Part shown: one piece after another, positions 58,201-63,462 of the stretch | Position numbering within the stretch: position 1 is the stretch's first letter | Layout of the letters: each line of letters begins with the position of its first letter | Assembly: GCA_013396755.1 (NCBI GenBank) | Contig: VWZF01005933.1 | Coordinates: 521,772 to 585,771, forward strand | Direction: 5' to 3' | Origin: Sclerurus mexicanus | Taxonomy: Eukaryota; Chordata; Aves; Passeriformes; Furnariidae | DNA length: 64,000 nt | Notes under the pieces: model-generated | Databases searched by the model: none | Told to the model about the DNA's origin: nothing | What the model saw: the letters and a program-made list of their open reading frames with translations, nothing else | Translations under genes and position numbers: made by a program

Positions 58201-61200
58201 TTATTTTCAATTAATTAGCTGCACTGAGACACTTCAGATCTCCTTCNAGTTTTTTTAATTCTTGAAATTTGCTCCTACTTTTTTACCTACAAAGAAAAAA
58301 ATCAAGAACAGCTTATAAAATTATGAAACTATGTCCACAACAGGCAGTTTATATAATAAACTGTACCGTAGTTATTTCATGCCAAGCTATAAGAAAGGAT
58401 TTAAAATGAGTCACCTCCAGGTATATTAGGTTGGAAAGGTGTTCTAAAAGTGTGATAGTCTATCATCACCTACACATGAGCTTCAGTCCAACAACAGATG
58501 GAAGTGTATTATTTTCCAGCTCTTAGTTAAACTGCATTTATGAACTGGAGAATTATTACCACACATCTGTAGAGTTTCTTTTCTTCCTACTCACTCACAG
58601 GTGTTGTTCCGCCTGTAAGTTACAATCTCTCTGAACAATCTTACAGAAGAGCTAAATTTTGGGTTTGAGCTTACTTAAGAAATTCCCTGCATGTAGGATA
58701 TGTTAAATCTGCTTACAGAAAAAGTACTGATCACACTTTCCCACTGCAAAGACACAGGGAAACACATTCATCTTTACAACAGATAACACTGCACAGTTCA
58801 TTATTCAGTTTTAGGGAGGTGATCCTGCCTCTCTGCTTCGTACCTCGAAATCTGTTTTTCGGGTATCCTTGTGGGGTACTTTCACTAACATCTTCACCTT
58901 CTTCAGCTCCAACTAAAGCAAAAAATTCTTCCAAGTTTTCACCATCCACTTTAGCCAAGCAAAAGCTACTGAATTTCAAAGTGCCAGACCCTTCCAGCAG
59001 AATCTAGAAGAACAAACAAAATCCAGCATACCAGTATCATACACTGAACCTGACAACTGCTGAAACTTCCAACACGAAGTCTAAAATAACTTCTTACAAA
59101 AGCAAAAGTCACAATCCTAAGTACAAAGAGATGGTCACTCAAACCAAAAACACTGAAAAGTTTTCAAATCAACACCAATACTGACCTTTTTCTTAGAACC
59201 AAAAGTATCACAATTGAACCCTTAAGAGTTTCAATGTGCACTTTTGTTCATTCATTATTAAACCTAAATGAACAATGATGTTACTAGAAAAGAGAAAGTA
59301 AGAGTAGAGTAAAACTGTATAGGAAAATAAAAGTAGAGTAAAACCAAACATTGCTCCTTTGAGAAGAAAAAAAAGGGAGTATTTCTAATTTTATTTGGCA
59401 GAAAATTCCACCGATTTTGTCCAATGATGATGAGAATTTTCTCTGGACAGTCACTGCTTATTCTTGTAATTAAAACCTTCATAATCCCAAAAACTCTATT
59501 TGGAGAAATAGCCCACTCAGCCAGAAGCAGCCTTAACTTTAGCACCGTACTTTCTGTTCAGAGGAGTATTTTACAGCAACATTCTCCTTCAGAAGACTAC
59601 AGGGTCACCTCCATCATGCTTTATTCATATCTTTTCAGTGCTTTTGGACCCACAAATTATAGGAACTGAGTAGAATTGTGGAAGAAATCACAGAAAAAGG
59701 GCAACTTGACCACTAATAGATCAAGATCAAAACCAATTACTGTTAAGCAAGAATTTTTGGTTCCAGTCATATTCTGGTGACTACATGAATTAAACACAGA
59801 CTTTGGCAAACCTCTGCATAAATTACACACGCATATACAAAATGAGAAAGTACATAAAGAGTTCTGTTTTTATATGAGAATAAGATGATAAATTACATGG
59901 CATCTGGAAACAATAGAGAAGGTTATAGACAAAGCAAGTTTAATTAATTTTTCTATGACTGCAAGATATTCTGCAGCATGACAGAATAATAATGAATTTA
60001 TACGTCCAAGGACCAAGAACTAAAACCCTTCATCAAATGGAACCCCTGCCAAAACAAAAAGAATCTATCACATTGTATCAGACATCCAACAGGGAAAGAA
60101 ATCGATTAGGCCATAAAATAGTTAAGCTATAGATTTGTCTCTCATTGTCTTCACACACATTATAAAGTTCAACTGGCCTCCAGTCTGAGGCAAACCTCTT
60201 CCAAAAGGTAAAACACAAAGACTGAGATAAATGCTGATGGCACACAAAGCAACATGCAGCGATCCCTACAGACAACACTCCTCCTTACCTTTCCAGGTGT
60301 CAATTCACAGAAGATAATTCCAAGCTCATGAATATGGTATAAACCAGTAACCAACTCAACCCCAAATTCTCTCACTACATCTTCAGGCAGATGTTCATCT
60401 TGAGCAATGACAGATTCCAGAGAGCCACCTGAAATACGTTCACACATGGTCAGTAAGAGCATAGAAGAGATCATACAAGTAATTCACAAGGACATGCCAT
60501 AAGGTTCTTCAAAAGATGTCAATCAAAACACCTGATAATTGTTTAATAATAAAAGGCTGCCTCTCTAATAAGTTCAATATGAACTTGTAGGTTCTCCAGT
60601 AATTTTTCAAACAGATAAAAAGGCTGTGTGTAATATGAACCTTTACTATTAAACAAACACCTGATGCCAAAAATCTTAACATGCATCACTTGCCTACTGG
60701 CTTTCTTTTCTTTCCATGTGAAATAAAGAACACTATCAGGAGTTGTCGGAACTAGAGAAAGCTTCAAAAGATTCCTTTAATAGATTGGTAAGAGCCTATC
60801 AGAATTCAGTGAATCACTTAATGCAGTTTTGGGTTCTTAGAGCTCCCAAATTAACATTTAACATGGAAAACAAAATACTTGCACTGAACAGGAAGAAAAC
60901 TTAAATAATTTTTTTTAGCTGCTGAATTGCAGCATTGAACAACATTAAGTCATTTGTACGTTATAACTTAATTTGCTCCCTGCTGTCTTTTAAAGGAGAA
61001 CATCAAAGCTGACAGAACTTAGAAAACTTTTCAAGTACTTATTTCTTAACTACCCTCCAACTACTCACAATTTGTTTTCATGCTCCCCTGATTAGCCTTA
61101 ATTTTTCAGCTCTTAGAAATCAACATTATGTCACATCAACTAACATTTAACAGATGCATACAGCGAAGCAGAGGAGAAATATGATTTCATTTGATTCCTG

Positions 61201-63399
61201 AATATGTTTCCAAGAGCAAAACCATTTCTATATACAAACAGGATTCTCAAGCTAATAATCAAATAATTATGCTTTTTTCAAAGCATTTGTTGTGGAGAAA
61301 TCATTAGACAAAATCTCTTACAAATACTCATTTATAAATGTTTACCTTTCGAGCTTATTTTACCTGTGCACAATTCCACTACGAGCCACAGATGATTGCT
61401 TGTTTCATACCACTCATGAAATGTCACTATATTCTTGTGTCTGATTTCATGAGTCAGACGAACCTAGAACAAAGATTTTAACAGACTTAACTGGGAGAAG
61501 AAAATACATATATATACACTTACATGGACTTAAGGCAGGGCAGCAAGAAACAATACAACTTTAGTCTAGATTAACTAGTCATTCTCTTCTATGTTCTCTT
61601 TCTACATGTATGTTGAAAAAAGATAACTTTCCTCACATATCCTGTCCAATTCAGCTGTTTAAAAAACACTGAGAAAAAATTAGGAAGTTCCTCAACCCAA
61701 AATTATCAATATTTAACCTTCCTGCAACACTAAAACAATAACAAACTGGAAATCAGAAATTGGAGTCAAACTTGCACTCCTACTTTATTTTTTTTTCAAT
61801 AAGAATATAAATGAGAGAAAAGACAGCAAGAGGAAGAAAAGAGAAAGATTAAGAATAGAGAAAAATTTATCAGGCAAGGACAATCCTTCAGGAGTCCCTT
61901 GAAATCTGTATTTCTATTATACCTACACGCCCTAATCTGTAGGGAAGCCTGGTTTTTGCTTGAATGATATGCAAGCCATGCCCGAGTCTTACAATAATCC
62001 TATTGTAAAACTAATACACTTCTAAGGACAAAGAGTTCCCAAAAAACGACCTTGGAAACAACGAGGGAACATAACCCAGTGTTGGGTTTGGGTTGGCAAG
62101 GTTTTGGTGTCGGGGGTTGGGAGGGCTACAGGGGTGACTTCTGTGACCTCCATGGGAAGAGGAGCCCACACTGGAGCAGGTGTGCTGGCAGGACTTGTGA
62201 CCCTGTGGGGACCCACGCTGGAACAGTCTGATCCTGAGCGACTGCACCCCGTGGAAGGGACCCAAGCTGGAGCAGTTTGTGAAGAACTGCAGCCTGTGGG
62301 AAGGACCAGCATTGGAGAGGGTTGTGGGGGACTGTCCCCTGTGGGAGTGACCCGTGCTGGAGCAGGGGAAGAGCGTGAGGAAGAAGGAGCAACAAAGACA
62401 GCATGTGATGAACTGGCTGTAACCCCTGTTCCTCCTCTCCCTGTGTCGCCAGCAGGGGAGGTAGGAGAGAAAACTGGGAGTAAAGCTGAGCCCAGGAAGA
62501 AGGGAAGGGTGAGGGGAAGGTGTTTTAAGATCTGTTTTATTTCTCATTATCCTCCCCTGGTAATAAATTCAATTAATGTCCCAAAATTGAGCCTGTTTTC
62601 CCTGTGAGGGCAGTTGGTGTGCGGTCTCTCCCTATACTTATCTCAACCCACAAGCCTTTCATTATATTTTCTCTCCCCTATCCAGTTAAGGGAGGGAGTG
62701 ATAAAAGGGGCTTTGGTGGGAATCTGTCATCCAGCCGCGGTTAACACAGAAACAAACTTTGTCTACTGGAAAAATTAAATACTTGAACTGTGTAACTGTA
62801 TCAGTTACAACTTCTTTTCCAGAAAGTATCAGATGTTTAAAACTTTGCCAAGGTTTTACAGACCAGAAGTGAAATAAATGGTGTTCTTTCACCAGAGATA
62901 ATTTCTTCTTGCTAAGAAATTGACTGTTTACCGGATGGGCTTGTCAATAGCAAAGTAAAACAAACCACTACAAGCGAGTAAATATTTTTACAAGTTCTCT
63001 GAACGTATTATGGAAACAGAAAGACTGTAAACATGGGTTTATGTTTGTGATCTAGAAAACAACAAAAGCAGAGGAAGAAATAAATACATTAAAATGAGAC
63101 TATTTAAAGCATAGGAATTTAAAATCTTAAGAAGATGATTTAAGGATGACAAACTCCATCTAAAGAAGCACATGGTATTTTTCTTTTGTAATACACGTGG
63201 TAAAAGGTTTTTGTAGGCTGTATCTTTTCACAGATTTAGCAAGAAAAAAAGCATTACTTACCCAGTTTGTTATTTCAGCTCTTTTGCATTTATCAGTGCA
63301 AAGAATGGCAACAAAGTTAATTGTCCCCTTTCTTCTCCCTTTATAAACCACTGTCTTATTTCCTCTTCCAATCTCCTCATACAGAATGAAGTTCTCCAT
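4166..63399 (-). CDS. ULK4: ULK4 pseudokinase, 29 coding exons, C-terminus outside window
   Basis: Joined coding exons in transcript order: 63399-63262, 61463-61364, 60428-60289, 59003-58844, 57043-56942, 56150-56067, 55290-55215, 54615-54520, 52819-52695, 52577-52508, 51070-50971, 50268-50164, 48130-48070, 47573-47392, 46636-46590, 45780-45702, 38211-38104, 34086-34003, 32287-32126, 29118-28936, 26330-26203, 22709-22576, 19763-19642, 19322-19266, 16323-16272, 16181-16087, 8420-8369, 8269-8125, 4258-4166. The join is 3080 nt, all introns are GT-AG, and there is no internal stop. Residues 4-279 form a protein-kinase fold starting MENFILYEEIGRG; the remainder is helical HEAT/ARM-like sequence. 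The family is an ULK-type pseudokinase linked in vertebrates to motile cilia, microtubules and neuronal development. VAIK lysine is L33, HRD is F119-C120-E121, and DFG is S139-F140-C141, so phosphotransfer is not expected. The match to human ULK4 is from memory and is close along the whole length. About 250 C-terminal residues are missing because the window ends. Confidence 0.97.
4259..8124 (-). other. ULK4 intron between coding exons 28 and 29
   Basis: AT-rich intron. Apart from the low-complexity tract at 4493-4690, nothing recognisable. Confidence 0.8.
4493..4690. repeat. AT-rich low-complexity tract
   Basis: Alternating TA/TATATA with short palindromic runs, such as TATGTATATATCCATATATA, in the intron upstream (transcript sense) of coding exon 29. 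Short ORFs here are chance. Confidence 0.7.
8125..8269 (-). CDS. ULK4: ULK4 coding exon 28 (residues 948-996)
   Basis: 145 nt, only 99 bases after coding exon 27. Acceptor CTTTTCCAG, donor GTGAGT. Encodes VEWRLFSLRLLSETTSLLL then a charged, variable loop and LSLIRELLLP. The glutamine codon is split CA|G. Confidence 0.96.
8369..8420 (-). CDS. ULK4: ULK4 coding exon 27 (residues 931-948)
   Basis: 52 nt. Acceptor TGTTTTAG, donor GTAAGT. Encodes VEDCILPPLVSLVHSQN, matching human VVDYILPPLVSLVQSQN. It follows a 7.7-kb intron. Confidence 0.95.
9690..10101 (-). mobile_element. Possible LTR-derived segment
   Basis: A GC-richer island in an AT-rich intron. On the minus strand it has a possible TG start near 10101, AAAATGGCG, an inverted CCAAT (GATTGG), an octamer-like ATTTGCAT and a TACATAAAT box, in an order resembling a retroviral promoter. 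No coding region or target-site duplication was recognised. It could instead be an unrelated unique sequence. Confidence 0.35.
10790..11215 (-). mobile_element. Ancient CR1/L3-like LINE fragment, antisense
   Basis: The order of weak landmarks (TTTAGTGTCATCAGTCAATT then TGTCACCTCCCTTTTCAG, later GACTGTCAAAACCTTTTTGG and AATTCAAGTACTCTAT) follows the layout I recall for old CR1-group elements of turtles and birds read on the reverse strand. It is heavily decayed, and assignment is by pattern memory only. Confidence 0.5.
12213..12269 (+). mobile_element. CR1 LINE, extreme 3' end fragment
   Basis: Contains GTGGGTCCCTTCCAACTCAG followed by ATATTCTGTGATTCTA, the signature 3' end of avian CR1 elements. 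The element is about 57 bp, severely 5' truncated, in sense with the plus strand. Confidence 0.85.
16087..16181 (-). CDS. ULK4: ULK4 coding exon 26 (residues 899-930)
   Basis: 95 nt, separated from coding exon 25 by only 90 bases. Acceptor ACCAATAG, donor GTAAGT. Encodes ASEELIKTTLLTFEAVTEHP and a short tail. Ends in phase 0. Confidence 0.92.
16272..16323 (-). CDS. ULK4: ULK4 coding exon 25 (residues 882-899)
   Basis: 52 nt. Acceptor CTTTTGTAG, donor GTAAGG. Encodes ESIRSIDSGETNLDRAI, similar to human SHIKSVDSGETNIDGAI. Ends after the first base of a glycine codon. Confidence 0.94.
16324..19265 (-). other. ULK4 intron between coding exons 24 and 25
   Basis: AT-rich intron with one GC-richer patch at about 17480-17680 carrying a few CpGs and overlapping short ORFs on both strands. 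No family recognised. Confidence 0.75.
19266..19322 (-). CDS. ULK4: ULK4 coding exon 24 (residues 863-881)
   Basis: 57 nt, phase 0 at both ends. Acceptor ATCAAATAG, donor GTGAGT. Encodes VFRAQIVTKEFLFSYGTLL, the counterpart of human VFRPQVVTEEFLFSYGTIL. Skipping it would remove 19 residues in frame. Confidence 0.94.
19642..19763 (-). CDS. ULK4: ULK4 coding exon 23 (residues 822-862)
   Basis: 122 nt. Acceptor TTCTGTAG, donor GTAGTT. Encodes DILSALTNVSGRKHPSTVQA then KQLKMCLPMMPVVLHLVTSQ. Ends in phase 0. Confidence 0.96.
19764..22575 (-). other. ULK4 intron between coding exons 22 and 23
   Basis: Nothing recognised apart from a short CA-rich run near 20290. The 319-base intron between coding exons 23 and 24 (19323-19641) also holds nothing notable. 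Confidence 0.75.
22576..22709 (-). CDS. ULK4: ULK4 coding exon 22 (residues 777-822)
   Basis: 134 nt. Acceptor AAATGCAG, donor GTAATT. Encodes RLVMYIERDSRKTTPGKEQQ, as in human, then GGSEYLSKCLDLLICHIVQE. Confidence 0.96.
22710..26202 (-). other. ULK4 intron between coding exons 21 and 22
   Basis: Holds the antisense CR1 fragment at 24665-24890 and a small GC-richer patch at about 23280-23390. Otherwise unremarkable. Confidence 0.8.
24665..24890 (-). mobile_element. CR1 LINE fragment, antisense
   Basis: Contains CTTCTTGTCCTATGACTTGT, GCTACAACCTCCTTTCAGGC and CCTCCTTTTCTCCAGGTTAA, which are typical of the reverse strand of the avian CR1 3' region. The extreme 3' end is absent, so this is an internal piece. 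Moderately diverged. The 65-codon ORF across it is not a gene. Confidence 0.85.
26203..26330 (-). CDS. ULK4: ULK4 coding exon 21 (residues 735-777)
   Basis: 128 nt. Acceptor TTCCACCAAG, donor GTAGGG. Encodes DFVTTFFRLLESPSTFIRAK then AFLVLLQVLIHNREMLLLSC. Ends AG of a split arginine codon. Confidence 0.95.
26331..28935 (-). other. ULK4 intron between coding exons 20 and 21
   Basis: Unique-looking AT-rich sequence. No repeat family, RNA gene or second exon recognised. Confidence 0.75.
28936..29118 (-). CDS. ULK4: ULK4 coding exon 20 (residues 674-734)
   Basis: 183 nt, phase 0 at both ends. Acceptor CTTTTGTAG; donor GTTTGA, which is weak. Encodes ALCRITRSSPSVFQSVIEKV, then a helix pair ending HPQRLIQEK. 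Confidence 0.95.
29119..32125 (-). other. ULK4 intron between coding exons 19 and 20
   Basis: Contains a moderately GC-richer, ORF-bearing stretch at about 29700-30830, with frames of 60-103 codons on both strands. None resembles a known protein or shows conserved motifs, so they are treated as chance. Confidence 0.7.
32126..32287 (-). CDS. ULK4: ULK4 coding exon 19 (residues 620-673)
   Basis: 162 nt, phase 0 at both ends. Acceptor TTCCTGTAG, donor GTAAGG. Encodes VVNHLAAKIIENVCTT and QGFITGEIGPVLWYLF, both highly conserved in ULK4. Confidence 0.96.
32571..32640. repeat. 35-bp tandem duplication
   Basis: Two adjacent 35-bp copies (32571-32605 and 32606-32640) both containing TTGTTATGTTAGAGGTG, differing at three positions. 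It lies in the ULK4 intron between coding exons 18 and 19. Confidence 0.95.
34003..34086 (-). CDS. ULK4: ULK4 coding exon 18 (residues 592-619)
   Basis: 84 nt, phase 0 at both ends. Acceptor CATTTCAG, donor GTAAGG. Encodes EEKGEHPREGWAVPSAAYTV then LMRCLREG, clearly the human EEKKKNPRECWAVPLAAYTV segment. Confidence 0.94.
38104..38211 (-). CDS. ULK4: ULK4 coding exon 17 (residues 556-591)
   Basis: 108 nt, phase 0 at both ends. Acceptor TACTTTAG, donor GTAAGA. Encodes LLTELIRENFRNSKLKQC, apparently identical to human, then FLPALGELLHLMARE. A helix of the ARM/HEAT-like region. Confidence 0.96.
38440..39121. other. CpG-enriched block inside a ULK4 intron
   Basis: By eye about 30 CpG dinucleotides fall in this 680-bp stretch, for example GAGCTCGCGGCGCAAAGCGG at about 38722, while flanking intron has almost none. 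It lies just upstream, in ULK4 sense, of coding exon 17. Two overlapping ORFs of 67-100 codons have no recognisable product. It may be an intragenic CpG island, an alternative or noncoding RNA promoter, or a diverged repeat. Confidence 0.5.
43616..43631 (-). promoter_or_regulatory. Weaker CTCF-like motif
   Basis: The minus strand reads AACCACCAGAGGTCAC, which fits the CTCF core with one mismatch in the G run. Orientation is opposite to the motif at 46211. Motif match only. Confidence 0.25.
45702..45780 (-). CDS. ULK4: ULK4 coding exon 16 (residues 529-555)
   Basis: 79 nt. Acceptor TGCTGCGCAG, donor GTAACT. Encodes RARAARAMGLLALHT and then SGLGEDVPVAE, matching human RAKVAHVIGLLASHT. GC- and CpG-rich compared with neighbouring exons. 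Confidence 0.93.
46211..46225 (+). promoter_or_regulatory. CTCF-like motif
   Basis: CAGCAGAGGGCACTA fits the CTCF core pattern well. It is located in the intron between coding exons 15 and 16. Motif match only. Confidence 0.4.
46590..46636 (-). CDS. ULK4: ULK4 coding exon 15, 47-nt exon (residues 514-529)
   Basis: Shortest coding exon in the window. Acceptor AACTATAG, donor GTAAGT. Encodes FPILMQQLRAAASWD plus two bases, aligned with human FQLLIQHLRIAPNWDI. At 47 nt, skipping it would shift the frame. Confidence 0.9.
47392..47573 (-). CDS. ULK4: ULK4 coding exon 14 (residues 453-513)
   Basis: 182 nt. Acceptor TTATGGTCAG, donor GTAAAT. Encodes VEWNNFLKGVCSLLDSSERS and then ARSKLNLLSYLCTVAAHKQI, the first clear helical-repeat segment. 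Ends in phase 0. Confidence 0.95.
48070..48130 (-). CDS. ULK4: ULK4 coding exon 13 (residues 433-453)
   Basis: 61 nt. Acceptor TTTCTGCAG, donor GTACAG. Encodes IIKPVPVRFDSKTLHIPAHS, the counterpart of human IMKQPPVKFDAKILHLP. Confidence 0.93.
50164..50268 (-). CDS. ULK4: ULK4 coding exon 12 (residues 398-432)
   Basis: 105 nt, phase 0 at both ends. Acceptor TTGTTCTAG, donor GTATAG. Encodes SQQDMESALKELIYTESDL and then IITPIIDNPK, strongly conserved in ULK4. Confidence 0.95.
50607..50906. repeat. 50-bp minisatellite, six tandem copies
   Basis: Six head-to-tail 50-bp units start at 50607, 50657, 50707, 50757, 50807 and 50857. Units 2-5 are identical, unit 1 differs at one base and unit 6 at three, so the array is very homogeneous. 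It lies wholly inside the ULK4 intron between coding exons 11 and 12, 64 bases from the donor. On the minus strand every unit carries CTAACAG, which resembles a branch point and acceptor fragment. Confidence 0.98.
50971..51070 (-). CDS. ULK4: ULK4 coding exon 11, linker (residues 364-397)
   Basis: 100 nt. Acceptor is a T-rich tract ending GGCTAAG; donor GTGAGG. Encodes SSRPTPRTSSAVEVSDATTA and a variable tail ending KE in phase 0. SSRPTPRTS is shared with human. The intron after it holds a 50-bp minisatellite that starts 64 bases past the donor. Confidence 0.93.
52508..52577 (-). CDS. ULK4: ULK4 coding exon 10, linker (residues 341-364)
   Basis: 70 nt. Acceptor TCCGTAG, donor GTATGA. Encodes TELRPKSAADGESNESIFLL, close to the recalled human FRPKSTLEGQLNESMFLL. 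Ends with AG of a serine codon. Confidence 0.92.
52695..52819 (-). CDS. ULK4: ULK4 coding exon 9, linker (residues 299-341)
   Basis: 125 nt. Acceptor TGTTAAGCAG, donor GTAATA. Encodes a Ser-rich, poorly conserved linker including SVSWSAKEPVDTHKSLDNLA. Support comes from frame continuity on both sides and the matching position of a Ser/Lys-rich linker in mammalian ULK4. Confidence 0.85.
54520..54615 (-). CDS. ULK4: ULK4 coding exon 8, end of kinase domain (residues 267-299)
   Basis: 96 nt. Acceptor TTTTCCAAAG, donor GTACTG. Encodes LSWTELLQHPFWKGSL, the last helix of the kinase fold (to about W279), followed by a Gly/Ser-rich linker with little similarity to mammals. The split codon AG|C joins it to the next exon. 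Confidence 0.9.
55215..55290 (-). CDS. ULK4: ULK4 coding exon 7 (residues 242-267)
   Basis: 76 nt. Acceptor TTTACAG, donor GTAAAC. Encodes AEFISLLDGLLQKDPEKR, the end of the C-lobe before the usual kinase arginine. The final Arg codon is split AG|G. Confidence 0.94.
56067..56150 (-). CDS. ULK4: ULK4 coding exon 6 (residues 214-242)
   Basis: 84 nt. Acceptor TTTGTAG, donor GTGAGG. Encodes KPPFFSESFPELVEKILCED and then PLPPKPE, a C-lobe segment conserved in ULK4. Confidence 0.95.
56942..57043 (-). CDS. ULK4: ULK4 coding exon 5, APE and subdomain IX (residues 180-214)
   Basis: 102 nt. Acceptor TTGCAG; donor GTTGTG, the weakest donor in the gene. Encodes SPLYTAPEAL with an intact APE (186-188) and DLWSLGCLLYEMFSG with the structural D200 kept, so the C-lobe fold looks preserved. 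Confidence 0.95.
58844..59003 (-). CDS. ULK4: ULK4 coding exon 4, degenerate DFG segment (residues 127-180)
   Basis: 160 nt. Acceptor TTCTAG, donor GTACGA. Encodes ILLEGSGTLKFSSFCLAK, with SFC at 139-141 in place of DFG, then VDGENLEEFFALV and an acidic, variable activation segment. Ends in phase 1. Confidence 0.95.
60289..60428 (-). CDS. ULK4: ULK4 coding exon 3, degenerate catalytic loop (residues 80-126)
   Basis: 140 nt. Acceptor TTTCAG, donor GTAAGG, ends in phase 0. Contains AQDEHLPEDVVREFG and then GIIFCELTPGK. FCEL sits where active kinases have HRDL, so the catalytic aspartate is replaced by E121. Human ULK4 is recalled as FCD here, so Asp to Glu is a difference in this species. Confidence 0.95.
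61364..61463 (-). CDS. ULK4: ULK4 coding exon 2 (residues 47-80)
   Basis: 100 nt. Acceptor TTCTAG, donor GTAAAA. Encodes VRLTHEIRHKNIVTFHEWYE and the hinge-region stretch WLVVELCTG. E52 lies in the alpha-C helix segment. Ends after the first base of a glycine codon. Confidence 0.96.
62080..62748 (+). mobile_element. Solo LTR of an avian endogenous retrovirus, internally deleted
   Basis: GC-rich block in the intron between coding exons 1 and 2, opposite in sense to ULK4. It contains repeated short units of the form CTGGAGCAG...CTGCA(C/G)CC(C/T)GTGGAAGG at about 62165-62370, an AATAAA at about 62563, and a 3' part with GGCTTTGGTGGG and CATCCAGCC. I recognise this arrangement from LTRs abundant in neoavian genomes. 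Compared with that recalled family, a stretch between about 62140 and 62150 appears to be missing. No internal viral genes flank it. The open frames here (167 and 178 codons) are LTR sequence, not genes. Edges are approximate, and no clear target-site duplication was seen. Confidence 0.75.
63262..63399 (-). CDS. ULK4: ULK4 coding exon 1 (start codon, residues 1-46)
   Basis: The start ATG is at 63397-63399, with A at -3 and G at +4, a strong Kozak context. An in-frame TAA lies two codons upstream (63403-63405), which fixes this as the start. The exon encodes the glycine-rich loop (G11-R-G13-N-K-T16, then V17) and the beta-3 strand, where the VAIK lysine is replaced (VAIL, L33). It ends at TGG of ITNW in phase 0, followed by donor GTAAGT. 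Confidence 0.97.
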
Positions 63400-63462
63400 A
63401 CTTTAGGATGCTTTACAGGCAACAGACTGGATATACGGTATTAGTCTCATAAACAAATAAAC
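63400..63462 (-). other. ULK4: Inferred ULK4 5' UTR part of exon 2, with a 15-codon upstream ORF
   Basis: If exon 2 starts at 63462 it carries 63 nt of 5' UTR. An upstream ATG at 63448-63450 opens a 15-codon frame, same frame as ULK4, that stops with TAA at 63403-63405, three bases before the main ATG. The upstream ATG has a weak context (T at -3), whereas the main ATG is strong. The splice acceptor is inferred. Confidence 0.5.

Larger units (their letters stand above)
56151..63261 (-). other. ULK4 introns within the kinase-domain exons
   Basis: Introns 56151-56941, 57044-58843, 59004-60288, 60429-61363 and 61464-63261. The last carries the solo LTR. An ambiguous base (n) lies at 58246. No other element recognised. 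Confidence 0.75.

Noticed and set aside
62011..62607. Long open frames on both strands (178 and 167 codons)
   Set aside because: They lie in the GC-rich repeat units of the solo LTR, overlap one another on opposite strands and have low-complexity composition.
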